In this document: positions 8,916 through 16,771 of the stretch, piece by piece
Numbering within the stretch: position 1 is the stretch's first letter
Layout of the letters: every line of letters starts with the position of its first letter
Origin: Candidatus Avelusimicrobium intestinale
Lineage (GTDB): Bacteria > Elusimicrobiota > Elusimicrobia > Elusimicrobiales > Elusimicrobiaceae
DNA: 64,000 nt
NCBI GenBank assembly: GCA_902765225.1
Contig: CACWYV010000001.1
Location: 248,001 to 312,000 of the forward strand
Direction: 5' to 3'
The notes under the pieces: model-generated
Told to the model about the DNA's origin: nothing
The model's database searches: none
Seen by the model: the letters and a program-made list of their open reading frames with translations, nothing else
Position numbers and translations under genes: made by a program

Positions 8916-11900
8916 ATGTTATCCCTACTCAAAACTTTCTTTAATCGTTCGTTTTTGGCGTTGTTTTGTACACAATATTTGGGCTCATTTAATGATAATT
9001 TCTTTCGTACGGCTATGGTTACCTTTGTTACCTACAAAGTGACTACTATGGCCGATGGAGATAAAGCCATTATTGTGTCATTGGCGGTAGCGTTATTTAT
9101 GTTGCCGTACTTTTTATTTTCGGCGTTAGCCGGCGAATTGGCCGATAAATTTCGCAAGGATATCCTGATTAAAGCTACGAAAGTGTTGGAGCTTATTATT
9201 GTGGTCCTTGCCGGAGTTGGGTTTTTAACGACCAACGTACCGCTTTTGTTAAGTGTACTGTTTTTAATGGGTACGCAATCGGCTTTTTTTGGACCTGTGA
9301 AATACAGTATCTTGCCCGACATTTTGAATGAAAAACAGCTTATTGCCGGGAACGGTATTATTGAAGCGGGAACGTATGGTTCTATCCTCCAGGGTACGAT
9401 TTTCGGCGGATTGATTATTACACTATCGCAGATTGAATGGGGGAGCTTTTCCCTAAAAATAAATGAATTTTCCTTGCCCGGTTTAATGCTGATAGTGGCC
9501 GTGCTGGGATTACTATCCAGTATGTTTCTGCCGGCGCAAAAACCTGCTAATCCGGATCTCAAAATAGATAAGAATTTTCTGCGCAGTACTTGGAAAAATA
9601 TGGCATTTGCTAAACAAAATCATAATATTTTTCTGTGTATTTTGGGTATCTCTTGGTTTTGGTTGTTGGGTACAGCGCTGATTGCCCAAATGCCGGCATT
9701 GGCGCACAATGTGTTGAACGGTACGCCGGGCCTATTCACTTTCTTGCTTACACTTTTTTCGTGCGGAATAGGTTTAGGGTCTTTACTGTGTCAATTTTTA
9801 GTCAAAGGTGAAATCACCAGTAAATACGTGCCGGTTAGCGCCATTATCATGACCGTATTTTTGGCCGATTTAGCCTGTGCTACCGCAGGGTATATCCCCT
9901 CGGCCGAGGCGATAGATTATAAAGCATTTTTAATGACGTTTGCGGGTAAACGTATTACGCTTGATTTACTCGGTTTTTCGGTGTGCGGTGGTTTGTATAT
10001 AGTTCCGCTTAATGCCATGCTACAGGCCTTGGCCACCGGGAGTACCCGCTCTCGCGTGATTGCCACCAATAACATCATCAATTCGCTTTTTATGGTGTTG
10101 GGTAGCGGATTTTGCACCGGGCTGCTGGCCATGCACTTTACGATCCCCGCTGTTTTTGGTGTGATTGCATTTGCGAATGCTTTGGCCGCTATTTATATTT
10201 GCGGGCTACTCCCGCAGCATATTGTCCGTATGATTTTAAAGCGGGCCCTCAATTTTGTGTATGATGTAAAAATAAAAGGAAAAGAAAACTGGAAGAATTT
10301 GCAAGGAAACGCGCTTATTATTGCCAACCATACTTCCTTTTTAGATGCAGTGTTGTTGTGGGTGTACATCCCGGAAGATTTGTACTTTGCTATTGATACC
10401 TACGTAAGCCAAAAATGGTGGGTAAAACCGTTTTTGCATCTCGTTAAATATTTCCCAATAGACCCCACTAACCCCATGGCGGTGAAGTCCATTATTGAGG
10501 AAGTAAAATTAGGCAAACGGGTGGTAATTTTCCCGGAAGGGCGCATTACCACGACCGGTGGGCTTATGAAAATTTATCCCGGCCCGGCCATGATTGCCGA
10601 CAAAAGCGATGCCCAACTGTTGCCGGTATATCTGGAAGGAAGCCAGTATTCGCTTTTCTCGCGCTTTGGTACACAATTTAAAACGCGCCCGCACAGTAAA
10701 ATTACCATTACGATTCAAGCGCCTACTACGCTTAAAGTGGATGCCACACTCACCGGCAAGGCACGCCGTTTGGCCGCCGCCCGTAGCTTATATGATTTGA
10801 TGGTGAATATGAAATACGAGGCCGGAAACTTGCAGGAAACGTTGTTTGATTCCTTGATTGATGCGTATAACTTGGTCGGGCGTAGACGGCGTGTTATCAA
10901 CGACGTAACACGCAAGCCGCTTAATTTTGGTCAATTTCTAACGGCCGTATTTGTGCTGGGGAAGAAAATCGCCAAATATCAAAAACCAGGTGAAAAAACG
11001 GGGTTTTTGCTTCCCAATATGACGGCTAGTGTGGTGACATTCTTTGGGATGCGGGCTTTCAATATTACGCCGTGCATGCTCAATTTTTCCATTGGTACAA
11101 AGAATATGCTCGCTTGTTGTAAAACGGCTCAAATTAAAACCATTTTTACGTCTAAAATCTTCTTAAAACAAGGCGGACTATTGGACGTTGCCGCCGCCCT
11201 TAAAAAAGCTGGACTCAAACTTATTTATTTAGAAGATTTAAAAAAAGAAATCACTCTTTGGGATAAAGTGATTGGCTGGGTGGCGTCCTATTTCCCGCGC
11301 CGGTATTACAAAATGGTGCGTGGAAACGTAAGTTCCAAAGATCCCGCTGTGGTGCTTTTTACATCAGGCAGCGAAGGTACCCCCAAAGGGGTAGTGCTCA
11401 GCCACGAAAACCTGCAAGCCAATGTGCTTCAAGTACATAGTGTGTTAGATTTTGGCCTAAAAAACCGCGTGTTTAATGCCATGCCGATCTTCCATTCGTT
11501 CGGGCTTACCGGCGGACTTTTAATGCCGTTATTATCGGGCGTTCCGGTGTTTTGTTATCCGTCCCCGTTGCACTATCGTATTGTGCCGGAGATGATTTAC
11601 AACCGCAATGCCACGATTATCTTTGGTACGGATACGTTCTTTAACGGGTATGCCAAAATGGCGCATCCGTACGATTTGTACTCGGTCAAATTAGCTGTGG
11701 TAGGGGCGGAAAAATTAAAAGAAGAAACCATCCGCAAATACTACGATCAGTTTGGCTTGCGTATCATGGAAGGATACGGTGCTACCGAAACCGCACCCGT
11801 GATGGCCGTCAATACTCCCATGCACTTTAAGCGGGGCAGTGTGGGCCGTTTTGTACCGGGCCTTGAATATAAGTTGGAAAAAATCCCCGGCGTGGAAGAA

Positions 11901-12362
11901 GGCGGTAAATTGTGGGTGAAAGGAGCCAACATTATGGCGGGGTATCTGCGCGAGAGTAACCCCGGTGTATTGGAGCCGCCGCAAGGCGGTTGGTATGATA
12001 CCGGCGACATTGTGCGCGTGGATGAAGACGGCTTCGTGTTTATTTTAGGCCGCGCCAAACGCTTTGCCAAAATCGCGGGAGAGATGATTTCCTTAACGGC
12101 TGTAGAAACGGAAGTCAATGCGCTGTGGCCTAACAAAATGCACGCAGTAGTGAATATCCCCGATGAGAAAAAGGGAGAACAGTTGGTACTGTTTACCACG
12201 GAACCGACAGCCGAACGCGCGGCATTATTGGCAGCCTTTAAAGAAAAAGGCCTTAGTGAGTTGGCCGTACCTAAAACCATTCGCGTAGTAGAAGAAATCC
12301 CTCTTATGGGTACAGGCAAAGTAGATTACGTAAAACTTAAAGAAATGGCTCGGCAAAACTAG
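8916..12362 (+). CDS. aas: LplT-PlsC-acyl-ACP synthetase fusion (lysophospholipid uptake and reacylation)
   Basis: A 1148-aa three-part membrane protein. Residues 1 to about 420 form an MFS transporter like LplT (FLALFCTQYLGSFNDNFFRTA). Residues about 440-640 are a PlsC-type 1-acyltransferase with NHTSFLD (HX4D) and FPEGR. Residues about 660-1148 are an AMP-forming acyl-ACP synthetase with LFTSGSEGTPKGVVLSH, GYGATETAP and YDTGD. In E. coli, LplT and the bifunctional Aas are separate and import and reacylate 2-acyl-lysophospholipids; here all three activities are in one chain. The start at 8916 follows AGGAGA and lies 2 nt after the marR stop; the in-frame codons upstream overlap marR. Confidence 0.9.
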   Translation: MLSLLKTFFNRSFLALFCTQYLGSFNDNFFRTAMVTFVTYKVTTMADGDKAIIVSLAVALFMLPYFLFSALAGELADKFRKDILIKATKVLELIIVVLAGVGFLTTNVPLLLSVLFLMGTQSAFFGPVKYSILPDILNEKQLIAGNGIIEAGTYGSILQGTIFGGLIITLSQIEWGSFSLKINEFSLPGLMLIVAVLGLLSSMFLPAQKPANPDLKIDKNFLRSTWKNMAFAKQNHNIFLCILGISWFWLLGTALIAQMPALAHNVLNGTPGLFTFLLTLFSCGIGLGSLLCQFLVKGEITSKYVPVSAIIMTVFLADLACATAGYIPSAEAIDYKAFLMTFAGKRITLDLLGFSVCGGLYIVPLNAMLQALATGSTRSRVIATNNIINSLFMVLGSGFCTGLLAMHFTIPAVFGVIAFANALAAIYICGLLPQHIVRMILKRALNFVYDVKIKGKENWKNLQGNALIIANHTSFLDAVLLWVYIPEDLYFAIDTYVSQKWWVKPFLHLVKYFPIDPTNPMAVKSIIEEVKLGKRVVIFPEGRITTTGGLMKIYPGPAMIADKSDAQLLPVYLEGSQYSLFSRFGTQFKTRPHSKITITIQAPTTLKVDATLTGKARRLAAARSLYDLMVNMKYEAGNLQETLFDSLIDAYNLVGRRRRVINDVTRKPLNFGQFLTAVFVLGKKIAKYQKPGEKTGFLLPNMTASVVTFFGMRAFNITPCMLNFSIGTKNMLACCKTAQIKTIFTSKIFLKQGGLLDVAAALKKAGLKLIYLEDLKKEITLWDKVIGWVASYFPRRYYKMVRGNVSSKDPAVVLFTSGSEGTPKGVVLSHENLQANVLQVHSVLDFGLKNRVFNAMPIFHSFGLTGGLLMPLLSGVPVFCYPSPLHYRIVPEMIYNRNATIIFGTDTFFNGYAKMAHPYDLYSVKLAVVGAEKLKEETIRKYYDQFGLRIMEGYGATETAPVMAVNTPMHFKRGSVGRFVPGLEYKLEKIPGVEEGGKLWVKGANIMAGYLRESNPGVLEPPQGGWYDTGDIVRVDEDGFVFILGRAKRFAKIAGEMISLTAVETEVNALWPNKMHAVVNIPDEKKGEQLVLFTTEPTAERAALLAAFKEKGLSELAVPKTIRVVEEIPLMGTGKVDYVKLKEMARQN

Positions 12363-12371
12363 GAGACAAAT

Positions 12372-13178
12372 ATGAACGCGGTATGGATGTGTTTGACCGG
12401 ATTGGTTTATGTGAGCGGGTTATTTTTGTTCCAAAACAACTTATTGTTTTTTCCCGATAGGAAATATGTACCGCCGCATCAAGCACAAGCAGAAATGTTT
12501 CAAGAAATTTCTCTGACAGCCAAAGACGGTAACCCGATTCGTCTTTGGTATGCTCAGGGGGATAAAACTAAACCGGCCGTGCTTTTTCTGCACGGTAACG
12601 CCGGGCAAATCGCCACGTTTTCCGAGCAACTACAAGTGCTCACACAGGCCGGATATGGGGTTCTTGCCATGGAGTACCGCAGTTTCGCTAAAGTGCCGGG
12701 AAAAATTAGGCAAGATGTTATTTTCTCTGATGCGGCCCAGTCTTTTGATTTTCTAAAAAAGCAAGGCTATCCCAAGATTGTGGTATATGGTTATTCGTTT
12801 GGCGCGGCGATGGCGGCGGGGTTGACTTCGCTACGGGAGGCGGACGGGCTCATCTTAACGGCGCCTTTTTATTCCTTGAAACGGGAAGTGGGTGATAAAC
12901 CCGTACCGTTTGCCAAACAGGTGCTACGTGATGAATATCCGTCGTATCAATACGTGGAAAAATTTACAAAACCGCTACTTATCATTACCAGTAAAAAAGA
13001 TCGGTTGATTTCCTGGAAACATGCGCAAGATTTATTTAACCTCTCGCCGTCTGCGCAGAAAGAAATTTTTGTGTTGGATAAGCCGAACCATAATTCTCTT
13101 TATTACAGCGGTGCCAACTTGCCGTATATATTGGAGTTCTTGAAGAAGTTGGAGGCCGGGAAAAATGAAAAAAACTAA
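12372..13178 (+). CDS. Alpha/beta hydrolase, membrane-anchored (BEM46/ABHD13-like)
   Basis: The 268-aa protein has an N-terminal hydrophobic segment (residues about 4-22), then an alpha/beta-hydrolase core: LFLHGNAG oxyanion region, GYSFG nucleophile elbow (Ser near residue 143), a probable acid in ITSKKDRLI and the catalytic His in KPNHNSLYY. This layout matches the BEM46-like hydrolases with unknown substrates. It is 9 nt after the Aas fusion with an AGGAG site, so it is probably the third gene of the marR operon and could act on lipids or esters, though that is inference. Its stop overlaps the convergent YjdF-like gene by 4 bp. Confidence 0.8.
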   Translation: MNAVWMCLTGLVYVSGLFLFQNNLLFFPDRKYVPPHQAQAEMFQEISLTAKDGNPIRLWYAQGDKTKPAVLFLHGNAGQIATFSEQLQVLTQAGYGVLAMEYRSFAKVPGKIRQDVIFSDAAQSFDFLKKQGYPKIVVYGYSFGAAMAAGLTSLREADGLILTAPFYSLKREVGDKPVPFAKQVLRDEYPSYQYVEKFTKPLLIITSKKDRLISWKHAQDLFNLSPSAQKEIFVLDKPNHNSLYYSGANLPYILEFLKKLEAGKNEKN

Positions 13179-13777
13179 TTTCGTTTTTTGCGTCCGAAGT
13201 AAAAACAAAACAGTACGCACGCTACGATAGCGCCCAGGGTGTCCATCAGCATATCTTTTTGGGCATCCCATATATCACCTTGCGACCCCAAAAATGCAAG
13301 CCCGGCCGAGCCGCCGTCCACCTCGGCATACGTCCATTCTACTAGTTCCCAAAAGTTGGCAACAGCCATAATAAACACAATGCCCAAGAAAGCAGCCCAT
13401 TTAAACGAAGTAACAATTTTCTTTCGCCATAAAAACTCGCTAACCAGAAACCCACTTAGACCGATGGTGAAATGGGCTAGCCGGTCGTAATGGTTGCGCT
13501 CAAAGCCGAAGAATTGCGTTATATAATCAAATGGAACGCGTTCAAATGTATAATGGGCTCCTATAATTTGTAGAAAACAAAACAGAAAAATCAAAAAATA
13601 GGCCAAATTGGAAAATTGAAATTTCTTATACGTGCAGACAAACGGCGCAAGCAGAAAGAATGCCGTCAAAAATTCAGTCCACCATACTTGTACATCGTAG
13701 GGGGAATAGGCGGACCAAATGGTTTCTGCAAATAAAATGAGTAGGAGGGTAAATAGAAATTTTTTATCTTTTGTCAT
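13175..13777 (-). CDS. YjdF-like (DUF2238) integral membrane protein
   Basis: Roughly 200 aa with about six hydrophobic helices. Conserved DUF2238 motifs are visible: HYDRLAHF near residue 95, WELVEWTYAE near residue 145 and QGDIWDAQKDMLMDTLGA near residue 175. The function of the family is unknown. I chose ATG 13777 rather than the in-frame ATG at 13795, because the upstream ATG overlaps a perfect TATAAT (plus-strand 13787-13792), which puts the transcription start beside ATG 13777. Confidence 0.8.
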   Translation of the reverse strand: MTKDKKFLFTLLLILFAETIWSAYSPYDVQVWWTEFLTAFFLLAPFVCTYKKFQFSNLAYFLIFLFCFLQIIGAHYTFERVPFDYITQFFGFERNHYDRLAHFTIGLSGFLVSEFLWRKKIVTSFKWAAFLGIVFIMAVANFWELVEWTYAEVDGGSAGLAFLGSQGDIWDAQKDMLMDTLGAIVACVLFCFYFGRKKRN

Positions 13778-13786
13778 AACAACGAT

Positions 13787-13792
13787 ATTATA
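13787..13792 (-). promoter_or_regulatory. -10 element of YjdF-like gene
   Basis: Minus-strand TATAAT ends 9 nt before the ATG at 13777. No Shine-Dalgarno is present, so the message is probably leaderless or nearly so. No good -35 is visible at 16-18 nt. Confidence 0.5.
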
Positions 13793-13838
13793 CATTAAAT
13801 TCCCCAGCAGATTAAATCTACCGAGGAAAAAATAGCGA

Positions 13839-13859
13839 AAACCCGCACCAGGCGGGTTT
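13839..13859 (-). terminator. Terminator of the ankyrin lipoprotein gene
   Basis: Perfect 8-bp stem AAACCCGC/GCGGGTTT (13839-13846, 13852-13859) with a 5-nt loop, followed on the minus strand by TTTTCGCTATTTTTT. It also blocks read-through towards the YjdF-like gene. Confidence 0.8.
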
Positions 13860-13867
13860 CAAATTCA

Positions 13868-13903
13868 TACGGTGCTTTTAGTTTGGGTAGCACGGTGCTT
13901 ATT
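13868..13903. repeat. 36-nt repeat R1
   Basis: First of three 36-nt related copies (others 15329-15364 and 16316-16351). The shared pattern is TACGG-N7-TAGTTT-N4-TAGCA-N3-TGCT-N-ATT. Each copy lies beside a hairpin terminator in the same relative orientation. It overlaps the last codon of the ankyrin gene. Confidence 0.6.
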
Positions 13904-15116
13904 CTTCGGCTCCGGCTTTTTTAAGGAGTTGGATAATTTCTTCATTTTCGGCTTCTTTCGCGAATTTTAAAGCTGTTTTACCGTTCTTATCTTTGATATT
14001 TGGATTTGCTTTAGCTGATAACAACATCTTAACAATATCTGTATATCCATTCATACTAGAAATCATTAAAGCCGTTATGTTGTTGTTTTTATCTCCAATA
14101 TTAACGTTAGCCCCATTTGCTAATAATATCTTAACCACTTCGGTATGCCCATCTTGGCTAGCAAGCATTAACGCTGTTATTCCTTCTTTTTCGTCAATTT
14201 CATTTACATTAGCGCCAGCTTCTAATAATATTTTAACGACAGCGATATGCCCATTTAGACTTGCCGACATTAGAGCTGTCCAATTCCCATTCGCGGTTTT
14301 GTGGTTTGCATCGGAACCCGCTGCCAATAATTTCTTAACGGTATCAGCTTGGCCTGCTTGACTAGCTATCATCAAAGCTGTCCAACCTTTTTTATCTACC
14401 AAGTTTACGTTTGCACCAACTTTCAATAATGTTTCCATGATATCAGTATATCCATGATTGCTAGCAAACATCAAAGATGTTTGGCCACCATATGAAGCCG
14501 CATTTACATCGGCCTTAGCCGCTAATAATGCTTTAACGATGTCAAGATGTCCATATTCGCTAGCATTCATTAAGGCGGAGAGTCCTCGATGTGTACGTTC
14601 GTTAACATTAGCTCCAGCGGCTAGCAGTGCTTTAACGATATCGGTATATCCATTTCGGCTAGCAATCATTAAAGCTGTTAAATTATCTGTTTTATCGCCC
14701 ACATTGGTATTAGCACCAGCTGCTAATAATATTTTCACAATATCCATATGCCCATCCTGGCTGGCGACCATTAAAGCTGTTATACCGTATTCTTTATCTA
14801 ATTCATTTACATTTGCTCCAGCAGCTAATAACCGTTCTACAGCAAAAGCGGAATCATTTCGGACAGCTAAAGTTAGGAGGGGTTCACCATCTGCGGTTTT
14901 TTGGTTAGGGTCCGCTTTATCGTGTTCTAGAGAACGGATAATAGAGTCTCTATCATCTGTTTGGATAGCTTCTTCCAAAGTTTGTACTTTTTGTGGCAAG
15001 GATTCTATAGCGGCGGTTAAGTCATAATCTTCTGGAACAATTCCTATATCAGCAGATTCTTTGTTACACGCAGATAAAGACAGCAAGATAACAATACTTA
15101 ATAAAAGTTTACGCAT
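13899..15116 (-). CDS. Ankyrin-repeat lipoprotein
   Basis: The 405-aa protein starts with a lipoprotein signal peptide (MRKLLLSIVILLSLSAC; lipobox LSAC), then from about residue 75 carries about ten 33-residue ankyrin repeats of the form TALMxASxxGHxDIVKxLLAAGANVN. It is probably anchored in a membrane facing the periplasm or the surface and binds other proteins; a partner is not evident. An AGGAGAA site precedes the ATG. The terminator lies at 13839-13859. The near-identical DNA repeats make the gene prone to repeat-number change by recombination. Confidence 0.9.
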   Translation of the reverse strand: MRKLLLSIVILLSLSACNKESADIGIVPEDYDLTAAIESLPQKVQTLEEAIQTDDRDSIIRSLEHDKADPNQKTADGEPLLTLAVRNDSAFAVERLLAAGANVNELDKEYGITALMVASQDGHMDIVKILLAAGANTNVGDKTDNLTALMIASRNGYTDIVKALLAAGANVNERTHRGLSALMNASEYGHLDIVKALLAAKADVNAASYGGQTSLMFASNHGYTDIMETLLKVGANVNLVDKKGWTALMIASQAGQADTVKKLLAAGSDANHKTANGNWTALMSASLNGHIAVVKILLEAGANVNEIDEKEGITALMLASQDGHTEVVKILLANGANVNIGDKNNNITALMISSMNGYTDIVKMLLSAKANPNIKDKNGKTALKFAKEAENEEIIQLLKKAGAEE

Positions 15117-15170
15117 ATTCTTCTCCTACAAGGGGGATATATTCCTATTATAAAACATTTTATTCGCCTG

Positions 15171-15336
15171 TACGCCACTTCTTCCCCGGCCTTGTCAGCA
15201 TAAAACGAGAATATTTACCAAAACGCGCCTAAACCCACCAAAATTCCCCTACTATCAGTGGTGCACAAAAAAATCCCCGTCGGGCAAAATGCCTAACGGG
15301 GATTTATGCTATAAACTCAAAACTAAAATACGGAGT
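15171..15336. repeat. tRNA-Asp 3'-flank repeat, copy A
   Basis: About 166 bp related to copies B (15946-16115) and C (31582-31753). Shared blocks include GTCAGCATAAA, AATATTTACCAAAAC, the hairpin AATCCCCGT/ACGGGGATT (15272-15280, 15296-15304) followed on the minus strand by a T run, and AAAACTAAAATACGGAGT (15319-15336). In copy C this sequence is the natural terminator region of tRNA-Asp, so copy A looks like a relic of an earlier integration. Confidence 0.75.
15272..15304 (-). terminator. Hairpin terminator in repeat copy A
   Basis: AATCCCCGT/ACGGGGATT stem with an inner GGCA/TGCC stem. On the minus strand it is followed by seven T. There is no tRNA left next to this copy. Confidence 0.65.
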
Positions 15337-15364
15337 GTGTAGTTTGAGTAGCAAGGTGCTGATT
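15329..15364. repeat. 36-nt repeat R2
   Basis: Second member of the 36-nt family, starting within the end of repeat copy A and ending just upstream of the Sel1-like gene. The core is TAGTTTGAGTAGCAAGGTGCT. Confidence 0.6.
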
Positions 15365-15402
15365 TAGTACAATACAAAATATATATTATTTGGAGATATT
15401 GT

Positions 15403-15873
15403 ATGTCTAAATACATTGTTCTGTTAATTGTGCTGTTTGCAGGTATTTTATTGTTTTTGAAAAATTTTCAACCCGTTACACTAGAGGTAAATGGAAAACA
15501 ATACAAGATTTCGGCTAAAAGGAAGAACCTTATCCAGAAAGCGCAACAGGGAGATATAAAAGCACAGTATGAAATAATTACAGAATATTATCAAGCACTC
15601 CCTCGCCCCAAACAATTTATTCCGGAATTGTGTTTTACTTTTACTCAAGAGCTTGCCCAAAAAGAACAAGATTTGGGCGTGTTGACTGAACTGGGAGATC
15701 TATACTTTGAAGGGGTTGGTACACCGCGTGATTCAAAGCAAGCCGCCGCTATGTATAAACGGGCAATAGAATTATATGATAATCCAACCCCTGGACTTTA
15801 TATTCCCGAAAAATCTGCCAAATACAGACAGTTTTTGCAAGATACTCTAAGCAAATATGAAACAGGGAAATAA
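15403..15873 (+). CDS. Small membrane-anchored Sel1-like repeat protein
   Basis: The 156-aa protein has one N-terminal hydrophobic segment (residues about 4-20) and a single clear Sel1-like repeat near residues 95-130 (LTELGDLYFEGVGTPRDSKQAAAMYKRAIE). Sel1 repeats mediate protein contacts. A GGAGATATTG site precedes the ATG. It is the only gene between repeat copies A and B, so it may be the cargo left by one integration event. Specific function unknown. Confidence 0.7.
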   Translation: MSKYIVLLIVLFAGILLFLKNFQPVTLEVNGKQYKISAKRKNLIQKAQQGDIKAQYEIITEYYQALPRPKQFIPELCFTFTQELAQKEQDLGVLTELGDLYFEGVGTPRDSKQAAAMYKRAIELYDNPTPGLYIPEKSAKYRQFLQDTLSKYETGK

Positions 15874-15945
15874 GTCCTTGCAATAATTACTCCTTGCACA
15901 CCGAATTGGCAAGAACAAGAGCAAATCTTTCACAAATAATCGCAA

Positions 15946-16115
15946 GTGCACGACTTCCTGCCCAGTCCCGTCAGCATAAAAACAAAAGATTCTTCACAAT
16001 TCACGAAAACCCACCAAATTTTTATGCTATAAGTGGCGCATAAAAAAATTCCCGTCGGGCGTTAACCTCTACGGGGATTTATGCTAATAATTTAAAACTA
16101 AAATACGGAGTCGAC
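15946..16115. repeat. tRNA-Asp 3'-flank repeat, copy B (left island boundary)
   Basis: Second copy of the flank repeat. It contains GTCAGCATAAAA, a CCCGT/ACGGG hairpin (16047-16055, 16071-16079) and ends with 22 nt (16094-16115) that are identical to 31732-31753. Those 22 nt include GGAGTCGAC, the last bases of tRNA-Asp on the minus strand. After 16115 the sequence diverges from the tRNA. This is the pattern expected for the distal attachment site of an element inserted at the tRNA 3' end. Confidence 0.8.
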
Positions 16116-16288
16116 ACGTTCGGTCACAAGTCGCCTTACTGACGTGCGGCGCTCGCGACCCCGCCTCCCCATGCTCGCCTTTCGTGCTTGCCGGGACGGC
16201 TCGCACTCAAACTCGCATAAGGGTCCGGCTTTCGAATCTCGACGCAATACCAAGCAGTTGGTATTGCTCGAACCTCCACAAAAATTAA

Positions 16289-16307
16289 AACCCCCATAAA
16301 GGGGGTT
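16289..16307 (-). terminator. Hairpin terminator at the left island end
   Basis: AACCCCC/GGGGGTT stem with a 5-nt loop; on the minus strand it is followed by TTAATTTTT. It could end leftward transcription leaving the Fic gene and the doublet array. Confidence 0.6.
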
Positions 16308-16315
16308 CAAATTTT

Positions 16316-16351
16316 TACGGTGGTTGTAGTTTTGCTAGCACTATGCTAATT
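16316..16351. repeat. 36-nt repeat R3
   Basis: Third member of the 36-nt family (TAGTTTTGCTAGCACTATGCT core), immediately right of the hairpin at 16289-16307 and immediately left of the doublet array. Confidence 0.55.
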
Positions 16352-16355
16352 TTTC

Positions 16356-16770
16356 AAACAGGCAGTAAACAGGCAGAAAATGGTGCTTTTTTCTTTCCAA
16401 AGCGGTAGAAAAGCGGTTGAAGATGGCATTTCTAATTTTTTAGCAAAGCGGCAATGAAGCGGCAAAAAGTGCTAGTTTTTTTGTTTTGCCAAAGCGGCAG
16501 AAAAGCGGCTGAAAATGGTACTTTTTGATAAATTTTGAAGCGGTGACAAAGCGGCGAGAATTGGTAATTTGCAAAGCGACGATAAAGCGAGGAAAAATAC
16601 TTTCAAACAGGCGACAAACAGGCGAGAATTTGCGTTTTTATTCCCTGCAAAACAGGGAAAATACAGGGAAAAACGATGAGTTTTCTTTAAATTTTAAAGA
16701 TTTTTCCTACTAACACTCGATACAAATTTCTCAAATTCCCTAAAATTCCAAACAGGGAACAAGCAGGGAA
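16356..16770. repeat. Array of nine paired 10-mers at 11-bp pitch
   Basis: Nine units, starting at 16356, 16399, 16445, 16491, 16537, 16573, 16605, 16650 and 16750. Each unit is two near-identical 10-mers whose starts are exactly 11 bp apart. The motif changes between units (AAACAGGCAG, AAAGCGGTAG, AAAGCGGCAG, AAACAGGCGA, AAACAGGGAA), but the two halves within a unit change together. Most units are followed by an ATGGT-like segment and a T-rich run, and several starts are 43-46 bp apart. There is no CRISPR-like spacer logic and no gene. The last unit ends 2 bp before the 3' end of the Fic gene. Confidence 0.8.
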
Positions 16771-16771
16771 A

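Larger units (their letters stand above)
16116..16355. other. GC-rich patch with hairpins at the left island end
   Basis: Roughly 16116-16280 is far more GC-rich than its surroundings and has no credible gene. It includes a perfect 10-bp inverted repeat GCAATACCAA/TTGGTATTGC (16244-16253, 16258-16267) with a 4-nt loop, flanked by TCGA on both sides. A second hairpin AACCCCC/GGGGGTT (16289-16295, 16301-16307) follows and then repeat R3. It may be a recombination or terminator region. Confidence 0.5.

Noticed and set aside
13899-15116. Plus-strand frames opposite the ankyrin gene (13993-14361, 14458-15027)
   Set aside because: They mirror the ankyrin repeat periodicity and are explained by it.
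16098-16310. 70-codon minus-strand frame in the GC-rich patch
   Set aside because: Arg/Ser-rich composition is what GC-rich non-coding DNA gives; it spans both hairpins and the attachment core.
13839-16351. Integron-like cassette array with attC sites
   Set aside because: The 36-nt repeats lack the paired RYYYAAC/GTTRRRY boxes of attC, genes are not in one direction and no tyrosine integron integrase is present.
16525-16713. 62-codon open frame through the doublet array
   Set aside because: Its residues only reflect the repeating DNA words; stops interrupt the same frame elsewhere in the array and no start signal exists.
16356-16770. CRISPR array
   Set aside because: Repeats are 10-mers in pairs, not 25-40 nt direct repeats with unique spacers of constant length, and no cas genes are in the window.
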